A DNA stretch of 64,000 nt. Origin: Salinibacter pepae (GTDB lineage Bacteria > Bacteroidota > Rhodothermia > Rhodothermales > Salinibacteraceae). Location: the NCBI RefSeq assembly GCF_947077775.1, contig NZ_CAMTTE010000001.1, positions 1-64,000 on the forward strand. The letters run 5' to 3'. This document shows, in pieces, positions 17,425-31,535 of the stretch. Position numbers and translations under genes: made by a program. The notes under the pieces were generated by a model, which was given only the letters and a program-made list of their open reading frames with translations, searched no databases and was not told where the DNA came from. How positions within the stretch are numbered: position 1 is the first letter of the stretch; each line of letters begins with the position of its first letter.

Positions 17425-18771
17425 GTGTCAACCCCGGATCTTCTCGACACCACCGCCGCGGATGCGAAGGCCATTTTCCGTGCGGCCGTCCGCCGCGTAC
17501 AGGCCGACCGCCTAGTCAATTCGACCGACCCGGACGCGTGGGCCCCCCAACCGCTGGGCCACTACGAGGGAATCCGTGTCGTCGGGCTCGGAAAGGCCGC
17601 CATGGCGATGATGGGGGCCGTCGAGCAGGTGCTCGGCGATGCCATGACCGACGGGTACGCCATCGTGCCGGAGGGGTACCCGGAGCACCTTCCGGCGTCG
17701 TGCCCGGCCCCCACGGCGGGGACCGTGCTGGAAGGCGGCCACCCCCTCCCGACGCAGGCGGGAGTGCGTGGGGCCCGACGCATCGTGGAGCAGGCCGAGG
17801 CGGCGGGGGCCGACGAGCTGCTTCTCGTGCTGGTGTCGGGGGGCGGGACGGCCCTCGGCACGTTGCCGGCCGACGGCATGGCCCTCGCGGACCTGAAGCG
17901 CACCTACCACCTTCTGCTCCACAGCGGGGTGAAGATCCAGCAGATGAACGCGGTGCGCAAGCACCTGACGCAGATGGGCGGGGGCCAGCTTGCCCGGGCG
18001 GCGGCCCCGGCGGACGTGGGCAGCCTCATCGTCTCTGATGTTTTCGGGAACGACATGTCCGTTATTGCAAGCGGACCCACCGTTCCCGATTCCACCACGT
18101 ACGAGGATGCCATGCGCGTGCTCTACACGCGGGACCTGTGGACCGAGGTGTCGGGCCCGGTGCGCACGCGTCTCAGCACGGGTGCACGCGGGCGCCATCC
18201 AGAGACGCCCGGCCCGGGGGCGGACTGTTTCGAGCGCACGTCGAACACGCTGGTGGGAACCAACCGGATGGCCCTCGCGGCGGCCCGGGAGGCGGCTGAG
18301 GCGCGCGGGTACGCGGTGCGACAGGTCACGGAGGAGGTTGAAGGGGAGGCCCGGTCGGTGGGCACATCGCACGCTGAGGCCATGCTGCAATCCAGCCCCG
18401 AGACCCCCACCTGCTGGCTCTGGGGGGGAGAGACAACGGTCACGGTGACGGGCGACGGCACGGGGGGGCGCAACCAGGAGGTGGCCCTGGGCGCTGCCCG
18501 GGCGATGGAGGATGCGTCCCGGCCGACGGTGCTCTTGAGCGGGGGCACCGACGGCATCGACGGCCCGACGGACGCGGCGGGGGGCTGGGCGACCCCCATG
18601 ACGACCGAAAAGGCCCGTGCCGTCGATTGCGATCCCAAAGATCACCTTCGTCAGAACGATGCGTACCCGTTCTTTGACGCCATCGATCACCTCTTGCGCC
18701 CAGGGCCGACCCACACAAATGTGATGGACGTGCACGTGGGGCTCAGCCTCCCCGAAGACGCCCAGCCCTGA
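17425..18771 (+). CDS. Glycerate 2-kinase, MOFRL family
   Basis: ATP-dependent kinase of the GckA/TtuD type that makes 2-phosphoglycerate from D-glycerate. The GTG at 17425 (VSTPDLLDTTAADAKAIFRA) fits the family N-terminus; the frame is open further upstream. Conserved blocks are VVGLGKAAMAMMGAVEQVLG, EGGHPLPTQAGVRGARRI, LLLVLVSGGGTALGTLPADG, VKIQQMNAVRKHLTQMGGGQ, LIVSDVFGNDMSVIASGPT, CWLWGGETTVTVTGDGTGGR with NQE, and LLSGGTDGIDGPTDAAGGWA. Length is 448, as usual. It may salvage glycerate from photorespiration-like or glyoxylate metabolism; neighbours give no pathway. Confidence 0.9.
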   Translation: MSTPDLLDTTAADAKAIFRAAVRRVQADRLVNSTDPDAWAPQPLGHYEGIRVVGLGKAAMAMMGAVEQVLGDAMTDGYAIVPEGYPEHLPASCPAPTAGTVLEGGHPLPTQAGVRGARRIVEQAEAAGADELLLVLVSGGGTALGTLPADGMALADLKRTYHLLLHSGVKIQQMNAVRKHLTQMGGGQLARAAAPADVGSLIVSDVFGNDMSVIASGPTVPDSTTYEDAMRVLYTRDLWTEVSGPVRTRLSTGARGRHPETPGPGADCFERTSNTLVGTNRMALAAAREAAEARGYAVRQVTEEVEGEARSVGTSHAEAMLQSSPETPTCWLWGGETTVTVTGDGTGGRNQEVALGAARAMEDASRPTVLLSGGTDGIDGPTDAAGGWATPMTTEKARAVDCDPKDHLRQNDAYPFFDAIDHLLRPGPTHTNVMDVHVGLSLPEDAQP

Positions 18772-18893
18772 TGTGCATTCCCGAGCGCGGCTCTCTTTTC
18801 ACGAGGCTGTCATTTCACCTGCCGTGAGGAATCGGTATACTGTGTTGTCAGTCTCCTTCGTTCTGCCTTCGCATTCGACTTCCCTCCGCACTC

Positions 18894-21491
18894 ATGTCTT
18901 TTCGATCGCCTCTCCGGCGCCTCGCGGCTGTCGGGGCAATTCTTCTCGGCCTCTGTCTCACAGTGGCGCCGGCGTCCGGCCAGGACCTCCCGCTCGCCAT
19001 GGACACCCCGCTCCCGGGGACCGACAGCTATGACGACGCCATCCCCACCCCCACGGAGGTCATCGGCCACGAGATTGGGACGCGCCACACCCGTCCGGCC
19101 CAGGTCGTGCGCTACTTTGAGGCGGTGGCGGCGGTCAGCGACCGGGTGCAACTTCGGGAGCACGGCCGCACCTATGAAGGACGCCGCCTCATCCACGCCG
19201 TCGTGACGAGCACGGACAACCAGGACAACCTCGACCAGATCCAACGCGCCAACCGGCGCGCCGCCACCGCGCCGGCCCAGGTGTCGGACGAGGACCTCCA
19301 GGACCGCCCGGCCGTCGTCCTCATGGGATACAGCATCCACGGCGACGAGGCGAGCGGCACGGAGGCCGCGATTCTGCTCCTGTACCACCTGGCGGCCGGT
19401 AGCGGGCCGGACGTCGACGCGGCCCTGGAGAATGCCGTCACCCTCATCGACCCGATGTTCAACCCCGACGGGCGCGACCGCTTCGTGGACTGGGTCAATG
19501 GCAACCGGGGGGGCACGCCCACGGCCGACCCGCAGGACCGTGAGCACAACCAGCCGTGGCCGGGCGGGCGCACCAACCACTACTGGTTTGACCTGAACCG
19601 GGACTGGCTGCCCGCACAGCACCCGTCCTCGCAGGGGCGGCTCGACTACTTTCACAACTGGAAGCCGCAGGTGCTCACGGACTTCCACGAGATGGGATCG
19701 GAGGCGACCTACTTCTTCCAGCCGGGCGTGCAGAGCCGCACGAACCCCAACACCCCAGGGATGAATCAGGAGCTGACCGGTCGCATCGCGGAGCGCCACG
19801 GCGAGTACCTCGACCAAATCGGGTCCCTCTACTACACCCGGGAGACGTTCGACGACTTCTACTACGGCAAGGGATCGACGTACCCGGACATCAACGGCTC
19901 GATCGGCATTCTCTTCGAGCAGGCCTCCTCGCGGGCCCTCCTGCAGGAGACGAGCAAGGGCGAGCTGACCTACCCCTTCACGGTGCGCAATCAGTTCATG
20001 ACCTCGCTCTCGACGATGCGGGCCGTCGTGGAACTGCGGACCGATCTGCTGGAGTATCAGCGCGACTTCTTTGCCAACCGGGACGAGGCGCTGCAGGACA
20101 CCGAGACCGAGGCCTTCCTCATCGACCGGTCGGCGCAGCCCACCCGGGCCCGCGCCCTGGCGCAGGTGCTCGACCGCCACGAGGTCCGGATGTTTGGCCT
20201 CGACGAGCAGGTCCAGGCCAACGGAACCACCTTTCGACCGGGCGACGCCTACATGGTCCCGCTCGACCAGCCGCAGGGCCGCTTCGTGAAGGCGGCGATG
20301 GAGCGGACCTCCACGTACCCCGATTCGATTTTCTATGACGTGTCGACCTGGAGCCTCCCGCTGGCCTTCGGGGTCGATCACGCGGCCGTCTCCGACGCGC
20401 CGGCGCAGGGGCAGCGGCTTCAGAACCCGAGCTACGAAAGCGGAGAGGTTGTCGGGGGGCGCTCCGAATACACCTACGTGCTGCCCTGGGGGAGGTACTA
20501 CGCCCCGCGGGCCGTGCAGCGCCTCCACAACAACGACATCCGTCCCCGCGTGATGACCGAGCCCTTCACGGCGCGCGTCAACGGATCGTCCGAGTCCTTC
20601 GACCGGGGCGCCATCGTGGTGCAGGTCCAACAGCGCGGCGTGGCCGCCGACAGCATCCACCAGGTCGTCCAACGCATCGCCGAGGACGACTACGTGGACG
20701 TCTACGCCGTGGACCAGGGGATGACCCCGCAGGGCCCAGATCTCGGCAGCGCGGGCTCCGATATTCTCGACCCGCCGAAGGTCGCGATCGTGACGGGGAC
20801 CGGCGGCGGCTCCCGCTACAGCGGCACGAGCGCCTACAACGCGGGAGAGGTGTGGCACCTTCTCAGCGAGCGCATGAACGTGCCGGTGTCGCTGGTCGAC
20901 CTGTCCGACGTGCAGTACGCGGACCTCGACCGCTACAACACGATGGTGCTGGCCGGCGGCAGCTTCGACGACCTGCCCACCGACGATGTCGAGAACTGGG
21001 TCCGGAATGGCGGCACGCTCATTGGTGTGGAGGACGCCGTGGAGTGGCCGATTGAACAGGGCATGGTGGACCTGGAAGAGCGCGCCCTGGACGTGGACTC
21101 ACTGGTTCAGGACCAGTCATACGCGGACCTGGACAATGCCTATGGGGCGCAGGGCATTGGCGGCTCCATCTTCGAAACGAACCTCGACCCCACCCACCCG
21201 GTCGCCTACGGCTACGACGAGAGCGTGCCCGTCTTCCGCGTGGGGACGGGCTTCTACGACCCGAGCGATGAGCCGGGGGCGAGCGTGGGCACCTACGACG
21301 CCACGCCGCGCCTGAGCGGCTACCTCTCCGATGAGCAGACCGAACAGGCCCGGGGCGCCGCGTCCATCGAGGCCCACGAGGTGGGCGGCGGGCAGGTCAT
21401 CCTCTTCATGGACAATCCCAACTTCCGGGCCTTCTGGTACGGCACCAACGGCCTCTTCCTGAACGCCGTCCACTTCGGCCAAATCCTGTAG
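18894..21491 (+). CDS. Secreted M14-family zinc carboxypeptidase-like protein
   Basis: An 865-residue exported protein. A signal peptide (LAAVGAILLGLCLTVAPASG, cut near SGQD) is followed by an M14 peptidase domain at about residues 55-390. GYSIHGDEASGTEA holds the first zinc His and Glu. LTDFHEMGSEATYF supplies a further His, and SIGILFEQASSRALLQETSK fits the region of the catalytic Glu. After the peptidase domain comes a long C-terminal part ending in a glutamine-amidotransferase-like fold (VAIVTGTGGGSRYSGTSAYN, YNTMVLAGGSFDDL, GGGQVILFMDNPNFRAFWYG), as seen in many Bacteroidota secreted M14 proteins. Probably periplasmic peptide degradation. Confidence 0.88.
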   Translation: MSFRSPLRRLAAVGAILLGLCLTVAPASGQDLPLAMDTPLPGTDSYDDAIPTPTEVIGHEIGTRHTRPAQVVRYFEAVAAVSDRVQLREHGRTYEGRRLIHAVVTSTDNQDNLDQIQRANRRAATAPAQVSDEDLQDRPAVVLMGYSIHGDEASGTEAAILLLYHLAAGSGPDVDAALENAVTLIDPMFNPDGRDRFVDWVNGNRGGTPTADPQDREHNQPWPGGRTNHYWFDLNRDWLPAQHPSSQGRLDYFHNWKPQVLTDFHEMGSEATYFFQPGVQSRTNPNTPGMNQELTGRIAERHGEYLDQIGSLYYTRETFDDFYYGKGSTYPDINGSIGILFEQASSRALLQETSKGELTYPFTVRNQFMTSLSTMRAVVELRTDLLEYQRDFFANRDEALQDTETEAFLIDRSAQPTRARALAQVLDRHEVRMFGLDEQVQANGTTFRPGDAYMVPLDQPQGRFVKAAMERTSTYPDSIFYDVSTWSLPLAFGVDHAAVSDAPAQGQRLQNPSYESGEVVGGRSEYTYVLPWGRYYAPRAVQRLHNNDIRPRVMTEPFTARVNGSSESFDRGAIVVQVQQRGVAADSIHQVVQRIAEDDYVDVYAVDQGMTPQGPDLGSAGSDILDPPKVAIVTGTGGGSRYSGTSAYNAGEVWHLLSERMNVPVSLVDLSDVQYADLDRYNTMVLAGGSFDDLPTDDVENWVRNGGTLIGVEDAVEWPIEQGMVDLEERALDVDSLVQDQSYADLDNAYGAQGIGGSIFETNLDPTHPVAYGYDESVPVFRVGTGFYDPSDEPGASVGTYDATPRLSGYLSDEQTEQARGAASIEAHEVGGGQVILFMDNPNFRAFWYGTNGLFLNAVHFGQIL

Positions 21492-21542
21492 GGCCAGGGA
21501 GCGTGTTCATGTGTTCAGGTTCACCAACACACTGACGACGCC

Positions 21543-23648
21543 ATGCCCAACCGCCTCGCCAACGAGCAGAGCCCGTACCTGCGCCAGCACAAGGACAACC
21601 CCGTCGACTGGCGCCCGTGGGGCGACGCGGCGTTTGCGAAAGCGCGCGAGGAGGACAAGCCCATCTTCTTATCCATCGGGTACTCGACGTGCCACTGGTG
21701 CCACGTCATGGAGCGAGAGTCCTTCGAGGACGACGACGTGGCCGCGCTCCTCAACGACGGCTTCGTGCCGATCAAGGTGGACCGCGAGGAGCGCCCCGAC
21801 GTCGACAGCATCTACATGGACGTCTGCCAGATGATGCGGGGCCAGGGCGGGTGGCCGTTGACCGTGCTCCTTACCCCGGACCGGAAGCCCTTTTTCGCGG
21901 CGACGTACCTGCCGAAAGAAGGGCGGTTTCAGCAGACGGGCCTCATGGACCTGCTGCCGCGGGTCCGGCAGCTCTGGAACAGCGACGACCGGACGAAGCT
22001 TCTCGACGACGCCGAGCAGGTCACCGACCGGCTCCAACGCATCGGGGACGAGCAGACGGACGGGGACGCGCCCGGGCCGACGCTCCTCGACGACGCGGCG
22101 CGGCAGCTCGCCCAGCAGTTCGATCGGACGCACGGGGGGTTCGGGTCGGCCCCGAAGTTTCCGGCGCCGCACAACCTGCTCTTCCTGCTGCGCCACTGGC
22201 ACCGGACCGGCGAGCAGGCGGCCCTCGACCGGGTCACCACGACGCTTGACCGGATGCGGTGGGGCGGCCTCTTCGATCAGGTGGGATACGGCTTCCACCG
22301 GTACTCCACCGATCAGCAGTGGAAGCTTCCCCACTTCGAAAAGATGCTGTACGACCAGGCCGTGCACGTCCTGGCGTACACGGAGGCGTACCAGGCGACC
22401 GGCACCGACCGGTACGAGCGCACGGCCCGCGAGGTGCTTACGTACGTCCGCCGCGACCTTCAGGCCCCGGACGGCGGGTTCTTCTCCGCCGAGGACGCTG
22501 ATAGCTTGAACGCGGAGGGGGACATGGAAGAGGGGGCGTTCTACGTCTGGTCGATCGAGGACATTCGAGAGCACCTGGAGCCCGCCCTGGCGGACCTCGT
22601 GATTGACGTCTACAACATGTCGCCGGCGGGCAACTACCAGGAGGAGCGTTCGGGCGAGCGGACCGGCAAAAACGTGCTGCACCGCGAGCAGTCCCTCGCC
22701 GCGGCGGCCGAGCAGCGGGGGATGGACGAAGAGACGCTCCGCGATCGCCTCGACGACGCTCGTGAAACCCTGCTCGACGCGCGGGACGACCGCTCCCGTC
22801 CGGGCCTCGACGACAAGGTGTTGACCGACTGGAACGGCCTCATGGTCGCCGCCCTTGCGAAGGCCGCCCGCGTCTTTGACGAGGCCCAGTTCGAGGAGGC
22901 CGCCGTCCAGACGGGCCGGTTTGTGCTCGACACGATGCACGACGCGGACGGGCGCCTGCTCCACCGGTACCGGGAGGGCGAGGCCGGCATCCAGGCCACC
23001 CTCGACGACCACGCGTTTCTGATCTGGGGACTCCTGGAGCTGTACGAGACGACGTTCGACGCCGACTGGCTCCGGGCGGCGGTCGAGCACATGGAGGCGG
23101 CCCTGGACCGCTTCTGGGACGCCGAGGGCGGCGGCTTCTACATGACCCCTGAGGATGGAGAGGCCCTCATCGTGCGCCCGAAGGAGGCGAACGACGGCGC
23201 CCTGCCGTCCGGCAACTCGGTGCAGCTGATGAACCTGTTGCGGCTGGCCCGCTTTACCGGTCGCACCGAGTTTGAGGAGCGGGCGGCGGCGTTGAGCCGG
23301 TGGGCGGGGGCGACCGCCCGGCGCCGGCCGACCGGGGTTACGGCGATGCTCTCGGGGCTGCACTGGGCGCTGGGCACCCCGCGGGAGGTGGTGGTGGCGG
23401 GCAAGCCCGATTCGGACGACACCAATGCCCTGATCGAAGTGCTTCGGGACGACTACACCCCGACCACGGTTGCGCTGCAACGTCCTCCGGGCGACGCGGA
23501 CATCACGGCCCTCGCCCCGTTTACGGCATCGCAAACGCCCGTGGACGGCCGGGCCGCCGCGTACGTCTGCGAGGCGTTCCGGTGTGAGGCGCCCGTCACG
23601 GACCCGGAGGCGCTCCGAGAGCAACTCCGGACCGATCGGGAGGGCTGA
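21543..23648 (+). CDS. Thioredoxin-domain DUF255 protein (YyaL/SSP411 family)
   Basis: A 701-residue cytosolic protein. Residues 1-165 are a DUF255 thioredoxin fold beginning [20 protein letters not shown], with the CxxC in [18 protein letters not shown] and [16 protein letters not shown]. The remainder is an alpha/alpha-toroid like N-acylglucosamine 2-epimerases ([59 protein letters not shown]). The family is widespread; its true activity is not settled. It follows the M14 gene by 51 bases and may share its transcript. Confidence 0.92.
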   Translation: MPNRLANEQSPYLRQHKDNPVDWRPWGDAAFAKAREEDKPIFLSIGYSTCHWCHVMERESFEDDDVAALLNDGFVPIKVDREERPDVDSIYMDVCQMMRGQGGWPLTVLLTPDRKPFFAATYLPKEGRFQQTGLMDLLPRVRQLWNSDDRTKLLDDAEQVTDRLQRIGDEQTDGDAPGPTLLDDAARQLAQQFDRTHGGFGSAPKFPAPHNLLFLLRHWHRTGEQAALDRVTTTLDRMRWGGLFDQVGYGFHRYSTDQQWKLPHFEKMLYDQAVHVLAYTEAYQATGTDRYERTAREVLTYVRRDLQAPDGGFFSAEDADSLNAEGDMEEGAFYVWSIEDIREHLEPALADLVIDVYNMSPAGNYQEERSGERTGKNVLHREQSLAAAAEQRGMDEETLRDRLDDARETLLDARDDRSRPGLDDKVLTDWNGLMVAALAKAARVFDEAQFEEAAVQTGRFVLDTMHDADGRLLHRYREGEAGIQATLDDHAFLIWGLLELYETTFDADWLRAAVEHMEAALDRFWDAEGGGFYMTPEDGEALIVRPKEANDGALPSGNSVQLMNLLRLARFTGRTEFEERAAALSRWAGATARRRPTGVTAMLSGLHWALGTPREVVVAGKPDSDDTNALIEVLRDDYTPTTVALQRPPGDADITALAPFTASQTPVDGRAAAYVCEAFRCEAPVTDPEALREQLRTDREG

Positions 23649-23656
23649 CGCGCCCG

Positions 23657-23687
23657 TTTCTCTGTCACCCCCTTTCTCTGTCACCCC
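23657..23687. repeat. Tandem 16-bp duplication before the thiolase gene
   Basis: TTTCTCTGTCACCCC occurs at 23657-23671 and 23673-23687, period 16, in the short spacer between the DUF255 and thiolase genes. Confidence 0.7.
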
Positions 23688-23721
23688 GTTTCTGCTTTCT
23701 CACCAACTCTCCTGCTTCGCT

Positions 23722-24912
<1,191 letters not shown>

Positions 24913-24933
24913 GGGAGAAGGCGCCACGCCCAA

Positions 24934-25875
24934 CTACGCCCCGGACAGTGCGCAACACTGCGCCGCTCCCTGGACGGCCCGCCCCTCGAACGCGACCCCG
25001 CCCCCATTGAGCCGGCCCTCAATGCGGTGGGCCGTTCGTTCCCCCTCGAACGCAAAGTCGTCGTCGAGATCAACGCGAGCGCCCGCAAGGGCAAGGGCTA
25101 CGGCATGGTCGAGGGGGAGGTGCGCCCGGAGGGGGCCGCCCACGGACCGGAGGATGGTGGCTTGAGTGGGGGCGCCCCGGTAGGTGAGCGCTCCGCCTCG
25201 GACTTGTGCCCCGCAGGGGCCCGTCAGGTGTCGGAGGGTCAGCGCCGCGCCGTGGACGGCTATGTCGGCCGATCCGTTCAGGTCCTCAACGGTGGTGGGA
25301 CTGGACCGTGCCTGCAGGGTGACGGGCGTGTTCTGGAGGCGTTCGAGGCGGATGGGGCCCGCCGCCCACTGGGCGGTAAGGGCGGCATCGGTGCTATCCT
25401 GGACCGTGAGGTCGCCGCCGCTCCCCCGAACCCGGAGCGGCCCCGTCAGCCCGGTGGCGCACACCGAGCCGCCCGGGGCAGTCAGGTCGACGCTGCCGGC
25501 CAGGTCGGAGGCCTCGACCGTCCCCCCGAAGGCTTGTGCAGTGACGTCCAGGCCGGGAGGGAGGACGACGTCGAGCCGAACGGCGGTGGGGCGGCTTCGG
25601 CGCTTGCGCCAATCCGATATGCCCCCGGAGACGCGACGCCCGAAGACGTGCAACCGGTCGCCCGACTGATGTGTGGAAATTGCCTTCCGGTCGAACAATC
25701 GGCGGGCGGTGTCCGCATCGGCGCCCGGCACCGTGCCACGGACCTGGACGCGATCGGCCTCGTCGTGGGGCCGAAGGCGGAGGCGCGCCTCGGGGACGTC
25801 GAGGCAGAGCGCCTCCAACGCGCCGGCCTCGAACGCCGCGTCCATGACGGTTGCCGTCGAGGAGGAAGAGGGCAT
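24934..25875 (-). CDS. DUF4097-like beta-helical protein
   Basis: The product (MPSSSSTATVMDAAFEAGAL onward, about 313 residues; longer forms start up to 19 codons earlier) lacks a clear signal peptide. Its middle part is a series of short beta repeats: DVTAQAFGGTVEASDLAGSV, DLTAPGGSVCATGLTGPLRV, GSGGDLTVQDST, SSPTTVEDLNGSADIAVHGA. This G-x-V/L-x-V rhythm is the DUF4097/DUF4098 putative adhesin pattern. Function is unknown. It is convergent with the thiolase and divergent from the glycosylase gene. Confidence 0.65.
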   Translation of the reverse strand: MPSSSSTATVMDAAFEAGALEALCLDVPEARLRLRPHDEADRVQVRGTVPGADADTARRLFDRKAISTHQSGDRLHVFGRRVSGGISDWRKRRSRPTAVRLDVVLPPGLDVTAQAFGGTVEASDLAGSVDLTAPGGSVCATGLTGPLRVRGSGGDLTVQDSTDAALTAQWAAGPIRLERLQNTPVTLQARSSPTTVEDLNGSADIAVHGAALTLRHLTGPCGAQVRGGALTYRGAPTQATILRSVGGPLRAHLPLDHAVALALAGARVDLDDDFAFEGERTAHRIEGRLNGGGVAFEGRAVQGAAQCCALSGA

Positions 25876-25954
25876 AACACCAATCGGGCAACAAGTGCGC
25901 AGGTACCTGTGCCGCCCGGATCTACCGGCCACCCTGCCAACTGTTCACCCTGAC

Positions 25955-26575
25955 ATGGAGCCTCTTCCCGCGTCCTTCTTCAACCGGCCTACGGTCTCCG
26001 TTGCCCGGGACCTGCTGGGCGCCCGTCTCGTCCACGAGGCCCCGACCGGCACCCGCCTCGTCGGGCGGATCGTGGAGACGGAGGCCTATACGGAGGACGA
26101 CCCGGCCTGCCACGCCTCGCACCTCTCGCGTGATCCGGAGACCGGTGAAGTGGTCGGTCAGGGGCGGGGCCAGGACCTGTTCGCCGCGCCGGGCACCGCG
26201 TACGTGTACCTTATCTACGGCGTCCACTGGCTCCTCAACGTGGTGACGGAACCGGAGGGAACGGCGGGCGCGGTGCTGGTCCGGGCGGTGGAGCCCGAGG
26301 AGGGCCTCCAGGACATGCGGACGGAGCGGGGCGTCGACCGCAGGGTGGATTTGACGAACGGGCCCGGGAAGCTCACCGAGGCGTTCGGCATTGACGGCGA
26401 GTTTCACCAGACGCGCCTGACGGCCCGTCCGCTGTTCTTTGCCGACGGGGACTCCGTGGGCGACGAACAGGTGGCCCGGTCCTCACGCATCGGCATCTCC
26501 AGGGGGGTGGAGCGCCCCTGGCGGTGGTACGTGGCGGCGAACCGGTTCGTCTCCCCGGCCAGCCCGAGTGGATAA
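25955..26575 (+). CDS. 3-methyladenine DNA glycosylase, MPG/AAG family
   Basis: Base-excision enzyme removing alkylated purines. The 206-residue product starts MEPLPASFFNRPTVSVARDL and contains GRIVETEAYTEDDPACHASH, where the catalytic Glu and DNA-intercalating region are expected. LFAAPGTAYVYLIYGVHWLL and LTNGPGKLTEAFGID are also strongly conserved. The upstream open frame is antisense to the DUF4097-like gene and not coding. No other repair gene adjoins it. Confidence 0.93.
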   Translation: MEPLPASFFNRPTVSVARDLLGARLVHEAPTGTRLVGRIVETEAYTEDDPACHASHLSRDPETGEVVGQGRGQDLFAAPGTAYVYLIYGVHWLLNVVTEPEGTAGAVLVRAVEPEEGLQDMRTERGVDRRVDLTNGPGKLTEAFGIDGEFHQTRLTARPLFFADGDSVGDEQVARSSRIGISRGVERPWRWYVAANRFVSPASPSG

Positions 26576-26836
26576 GTCCACTTGTGCGTCCGAGAGGGAC
26601 GATCTCAATCGGGAATCCTCGGCGACTTCAGCCGTACATACGGGCCCCTGATTTCCACACTCATGCGTGCTCTCGAAACTCGACCCCCACAGGCGTCCGT
26701 GACGGTGTGTGACCGTCGCTCCACGCGAGTGTTGGGAATTTCAACACCGGCTTTAACTTCGACAATCACTTGAAGTGCTCGGGCATGCGCCGCTGCCCCT
26801 GACTTTTGTACGACCCTCCCACTCAACCAAGACCGA

Positions 26837-29737
<2,901 letters not shown>

Positions 29738-29857
29738 CTTCCGGCTTTGGAATTGTGGGGCGCCCCCCCGGCCCGGTTCACAGTGATTTAGCTGCGAGCG
29801 GCGCACGACCAGCGGAACGTGGCCCACGGCACGGTGTACGGCACTACCGGCATTCAT

Positions 29858-29946
29858 GGTGGGGTGGCAGAGCCTGGTTGAATGCACCGGTCTCGAAAAC
29901 CGGAGGGCCCTCACGGGTCCCGGGGGTTCAAATCCCTCCCCCACCG
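29858..29946 (+). tRNA. tRNA-Ser (anticodon CGA), left copy
   Basis: An 89-nt cloverleaf with a long variable arm as in serine tRNAs. The acceptor stem GGTGGGG pairs with CCCCACC and the discriminator is G. The anticodon stem CCGGT/ACCGG encloses CTCGAAA, giving anticodon CGA. The T arm has GGGGGTTCAAATCCCTC-type pairing. CCA is not encoded. An identical copy lies at 55396-55484; together they flank the mobile element. Confidence 0.95.
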
Positions 29947-29947
29947 C
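29858..29947 (+). repeat. Left copy of the 90-bp flanking direct repeat (attL candidate)
   Basis: The tRNA-Ser gene plus one following base is identical to 55396-55485. Eighteen bases just upstream (29840-29857) also match the other copy with three differences. Downstream the sequences diverge at once, though both then have a similar terminator. Tyrosine recombinases commonly use tRNA genes as attachment sites, and the integrase lies about 140 bases downstream. Confidence 0.8.
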
Positions 29948-29959
29948 TGCATGAAATGG

Positions 29960-29987
29960 CCTCTCAGAGCGTTCTGAGGGGCTTTTT
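29960..29987 (+). terminator. Terminator after the left tRNA-Ser
   Basis: CCTCTCAGA and TCTGAGGGG form a hairpin (with a G-T pair) around GCGT, followed by GCTTTTTG. The equivalent hairpin follows the right tRNA copy. Confidence 0.75.
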
Positions 29988-30042
29988 GTGTTTCAGGAGT
30001 GGGTGGTGGCCACCGCCCCTCTTCCCTTCTTCAGGCGGGCTG

Positions 30043-30074
30043 ATTGCTCGATTTGAGCAATAGTTGAGCAGTCA
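30043..30074. promoter_or_regulatory. Left recombinase-type repeats upstream of the integrase
   Basis: Two tandem 11-mers, TTGAGCAATAG (30053-30063) and TTGAGCAGTCA (30064-30074), are preceded by an inverted half copy ATTGCTC at 30043. The flanks GGGCTGA and TCAGCCC make a larger inverted repeat. The sites end 10 bases before the integrase ATG. The same 11-mers occur three times near the other end (55236-55268). They are likely arm-type binding sites of the recombinase and may also repress its gene. Confidence 0.7.
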
Positions 30075-30084
30075 GCCCATTCTG

Positions 30085-31227
30085 ATGGCTTCTTTGGTCG
30101 AGCAAAACGGGTACTATTACGCCCAATTCTACGAGTCCAGCCGATCCCCTCGGCGCAAGAAAGTCCCCCTCAAGACGAAGAAGAAACGCCCCGCCCGTCG
30201 CCTTCTGGGGCGCATGGAAGATAGGTACGCGACCGGGGAGTACGATCCCTGGACCGACGGCAGGCAGCATGAACTGTTTGGTTGGGAGCCCGAACCGAGT
30301 CGCAACCTTTCGACCCTCGGTGCTGCCCGAGAAGCGTTCCTGGAGGATCGGTCCCACCTACGGCCCGAAACCATTAGGACCTACGAGGAAGTCCTTCGTC
30401 TCTTCGTCGGCTTCCATGGGAAGAGCGCTTCCGTCCGCTCGTTGAAGGCCAGCGATATTGAGGCCTGGATCTCCAGCACGGACGAGCTGGCCGATGCCAC
30501 GAAGCGGAAGTACGTCAAGCACGTGGGCTACCTCGTTCGATACCTGGTCGAGGAAGGGTGGATGGAGGAGGACATCACCAAAGAGGTGGACCTCCCGAAG
30601 GCCATCGAGCAGCCGCCACGGGCCCTTACCGAGAAGCACCAGCGAAAGCTGATCCAGGCTATCCAGGCCCACCATCAGTCCGGGGCCCGAGATGGCCGCT
30701 GCAACACGTACCCAGAGCTTCTGCTTCTGGTGCGTCTCAACCCTCTGATGGGGCTTCGCGCAAACGAGCTGATCCACCTTCGATGGAAGGACCGTGCCAG
30801 CGAGTCGGGCATGACCGTGGACCTCGAAGCGAAGACGGCTCACATCACCAACACCGCGGAGTTCACCACCAAGCCGGGACGGGGGCGTACGCTTCCTCTC
30901 CCGGACAGGGCCGTCAGATTGCTCGAGCAAGCTTCGGAGCATCGATTGGAGGGCTGCCCCTACGTATACCACACCGGCGGCGAGAAGCTTAAGTACTCGG
31001 CCCTGTCGCACGCCTTCTGCCGGTTCAGGAAGGCAGCGAGCCTTCCAGATTGGGTCCAGGTCCATTCGACACGCCACGCCTACGCAACCCGACTCGCACA
31101 AGCGGGAACCCCCATCAACGTCATCTCCCGGTTCATGGGGCACTCGTCCACCGCCGTCACTGAGCAGTACATGCACGCCAGCCCGAAGCAAGGCCATAGG
31201 CACGTGAACGACGCATTCGGAAGCTAA
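30085..31227 (+). CDS. int: Tyrosine recombinase (integrase) of the element
   Basis: A 380-residue phage-type integrase. The start MASLVEQNGYYYAQFYESSR is preferred over a TTG seven codons upstream that falls inside the binding repeats. The N-terminal part is an arm-binding-like region. A core-binding SAM-like domain covers about residues 75-170 (TLGAAREAFLEDRSHLRPET). The catalytic domain has all expected residues: the first Arg in MGLRANELIHLRW, HxxR in HSTRHAYATRLAQ, His in RFMGHSSTAV and the nucleophile Tyr in TEQYMHASP. It lies immediately inside the left tRNA-Ser, the standard place for a tRNA-targeting element's integrase. Confidence 0.93.
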   Translation: MASLVEQNGYYYAQFYESSRSPRRKKVPLKTKKKRPARRLLGRMEDRYATGEYDPWTDGRQHELFGWEPEPSRNLSTLGAAREAFLEDRSHLRPETIRTYEEVLRLFVGFHGKSASVRSLKASDIEAWISSTDELADATKRKYVKHVGYLVRYLVEEGWMEEDITKEVDLPKAIEQPPRALTEKHQRKLIQAIQAHHQSGARDGRCNTYPELLLLVRLNPLMGLRANELIHLRWKDRASESGMTVDLEAKTAHITNTAEFTTKPGRGRTLPLPDRAVRLLEQASEHRLEGCPYVYHTGGEKLKYSALSHAFCRFRKAASLPDWVQVHSTRHAYATRLAQAGTPINVISRFMGHSSTAVTEQYMHASPKQGHRHVNDAFGS

Positions 31228-31535
31228 CTGCGGGGTCTGGCAGAACGCCTTGTGGCTTCCATACCTGTTCTCAATGCCTCGACCATCCCTCGTATCTCCG
31301 ACTGGGATCCATCAAAACACCAAGGGGCATGGGGCTTCCGTGCTGGCTCCCTGTGTACCGATCAACCCTGATGCGTAGGCGGGGCCGTATCTGATGGGCG
31401 TCGCTCTCGGGCGGATCTGGGGCCTCTGGTGGACAGCCGCCATCTTTCAGGCCAACCACGGCCTGGGTTGCAATTATGCGTCCCCAAGGTTTCTGTATCA
31501 TCGAGCCAGCATGTCAATTCTTCTATCGGCCATTC
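31228..31535. other. Noncoding stretch after the integrase
   Basis: About 308 bases without a convincing gene. Frames here have no family features. I see no strong terminator or repeat. Confidence 0.5.

Noticed and set aside
18810-20858. A 682-codon minus-strand frame opposite the M14 peptidase gene
   Set aside because: Antisense shadow; the plus-strand gene has a signal peptide and zinc motifs.
21669-23684. A 671-codon minus-strand frame opposite the DUF255 gene
   Set aside because: Antisense shadow of a clearly recognised gene.
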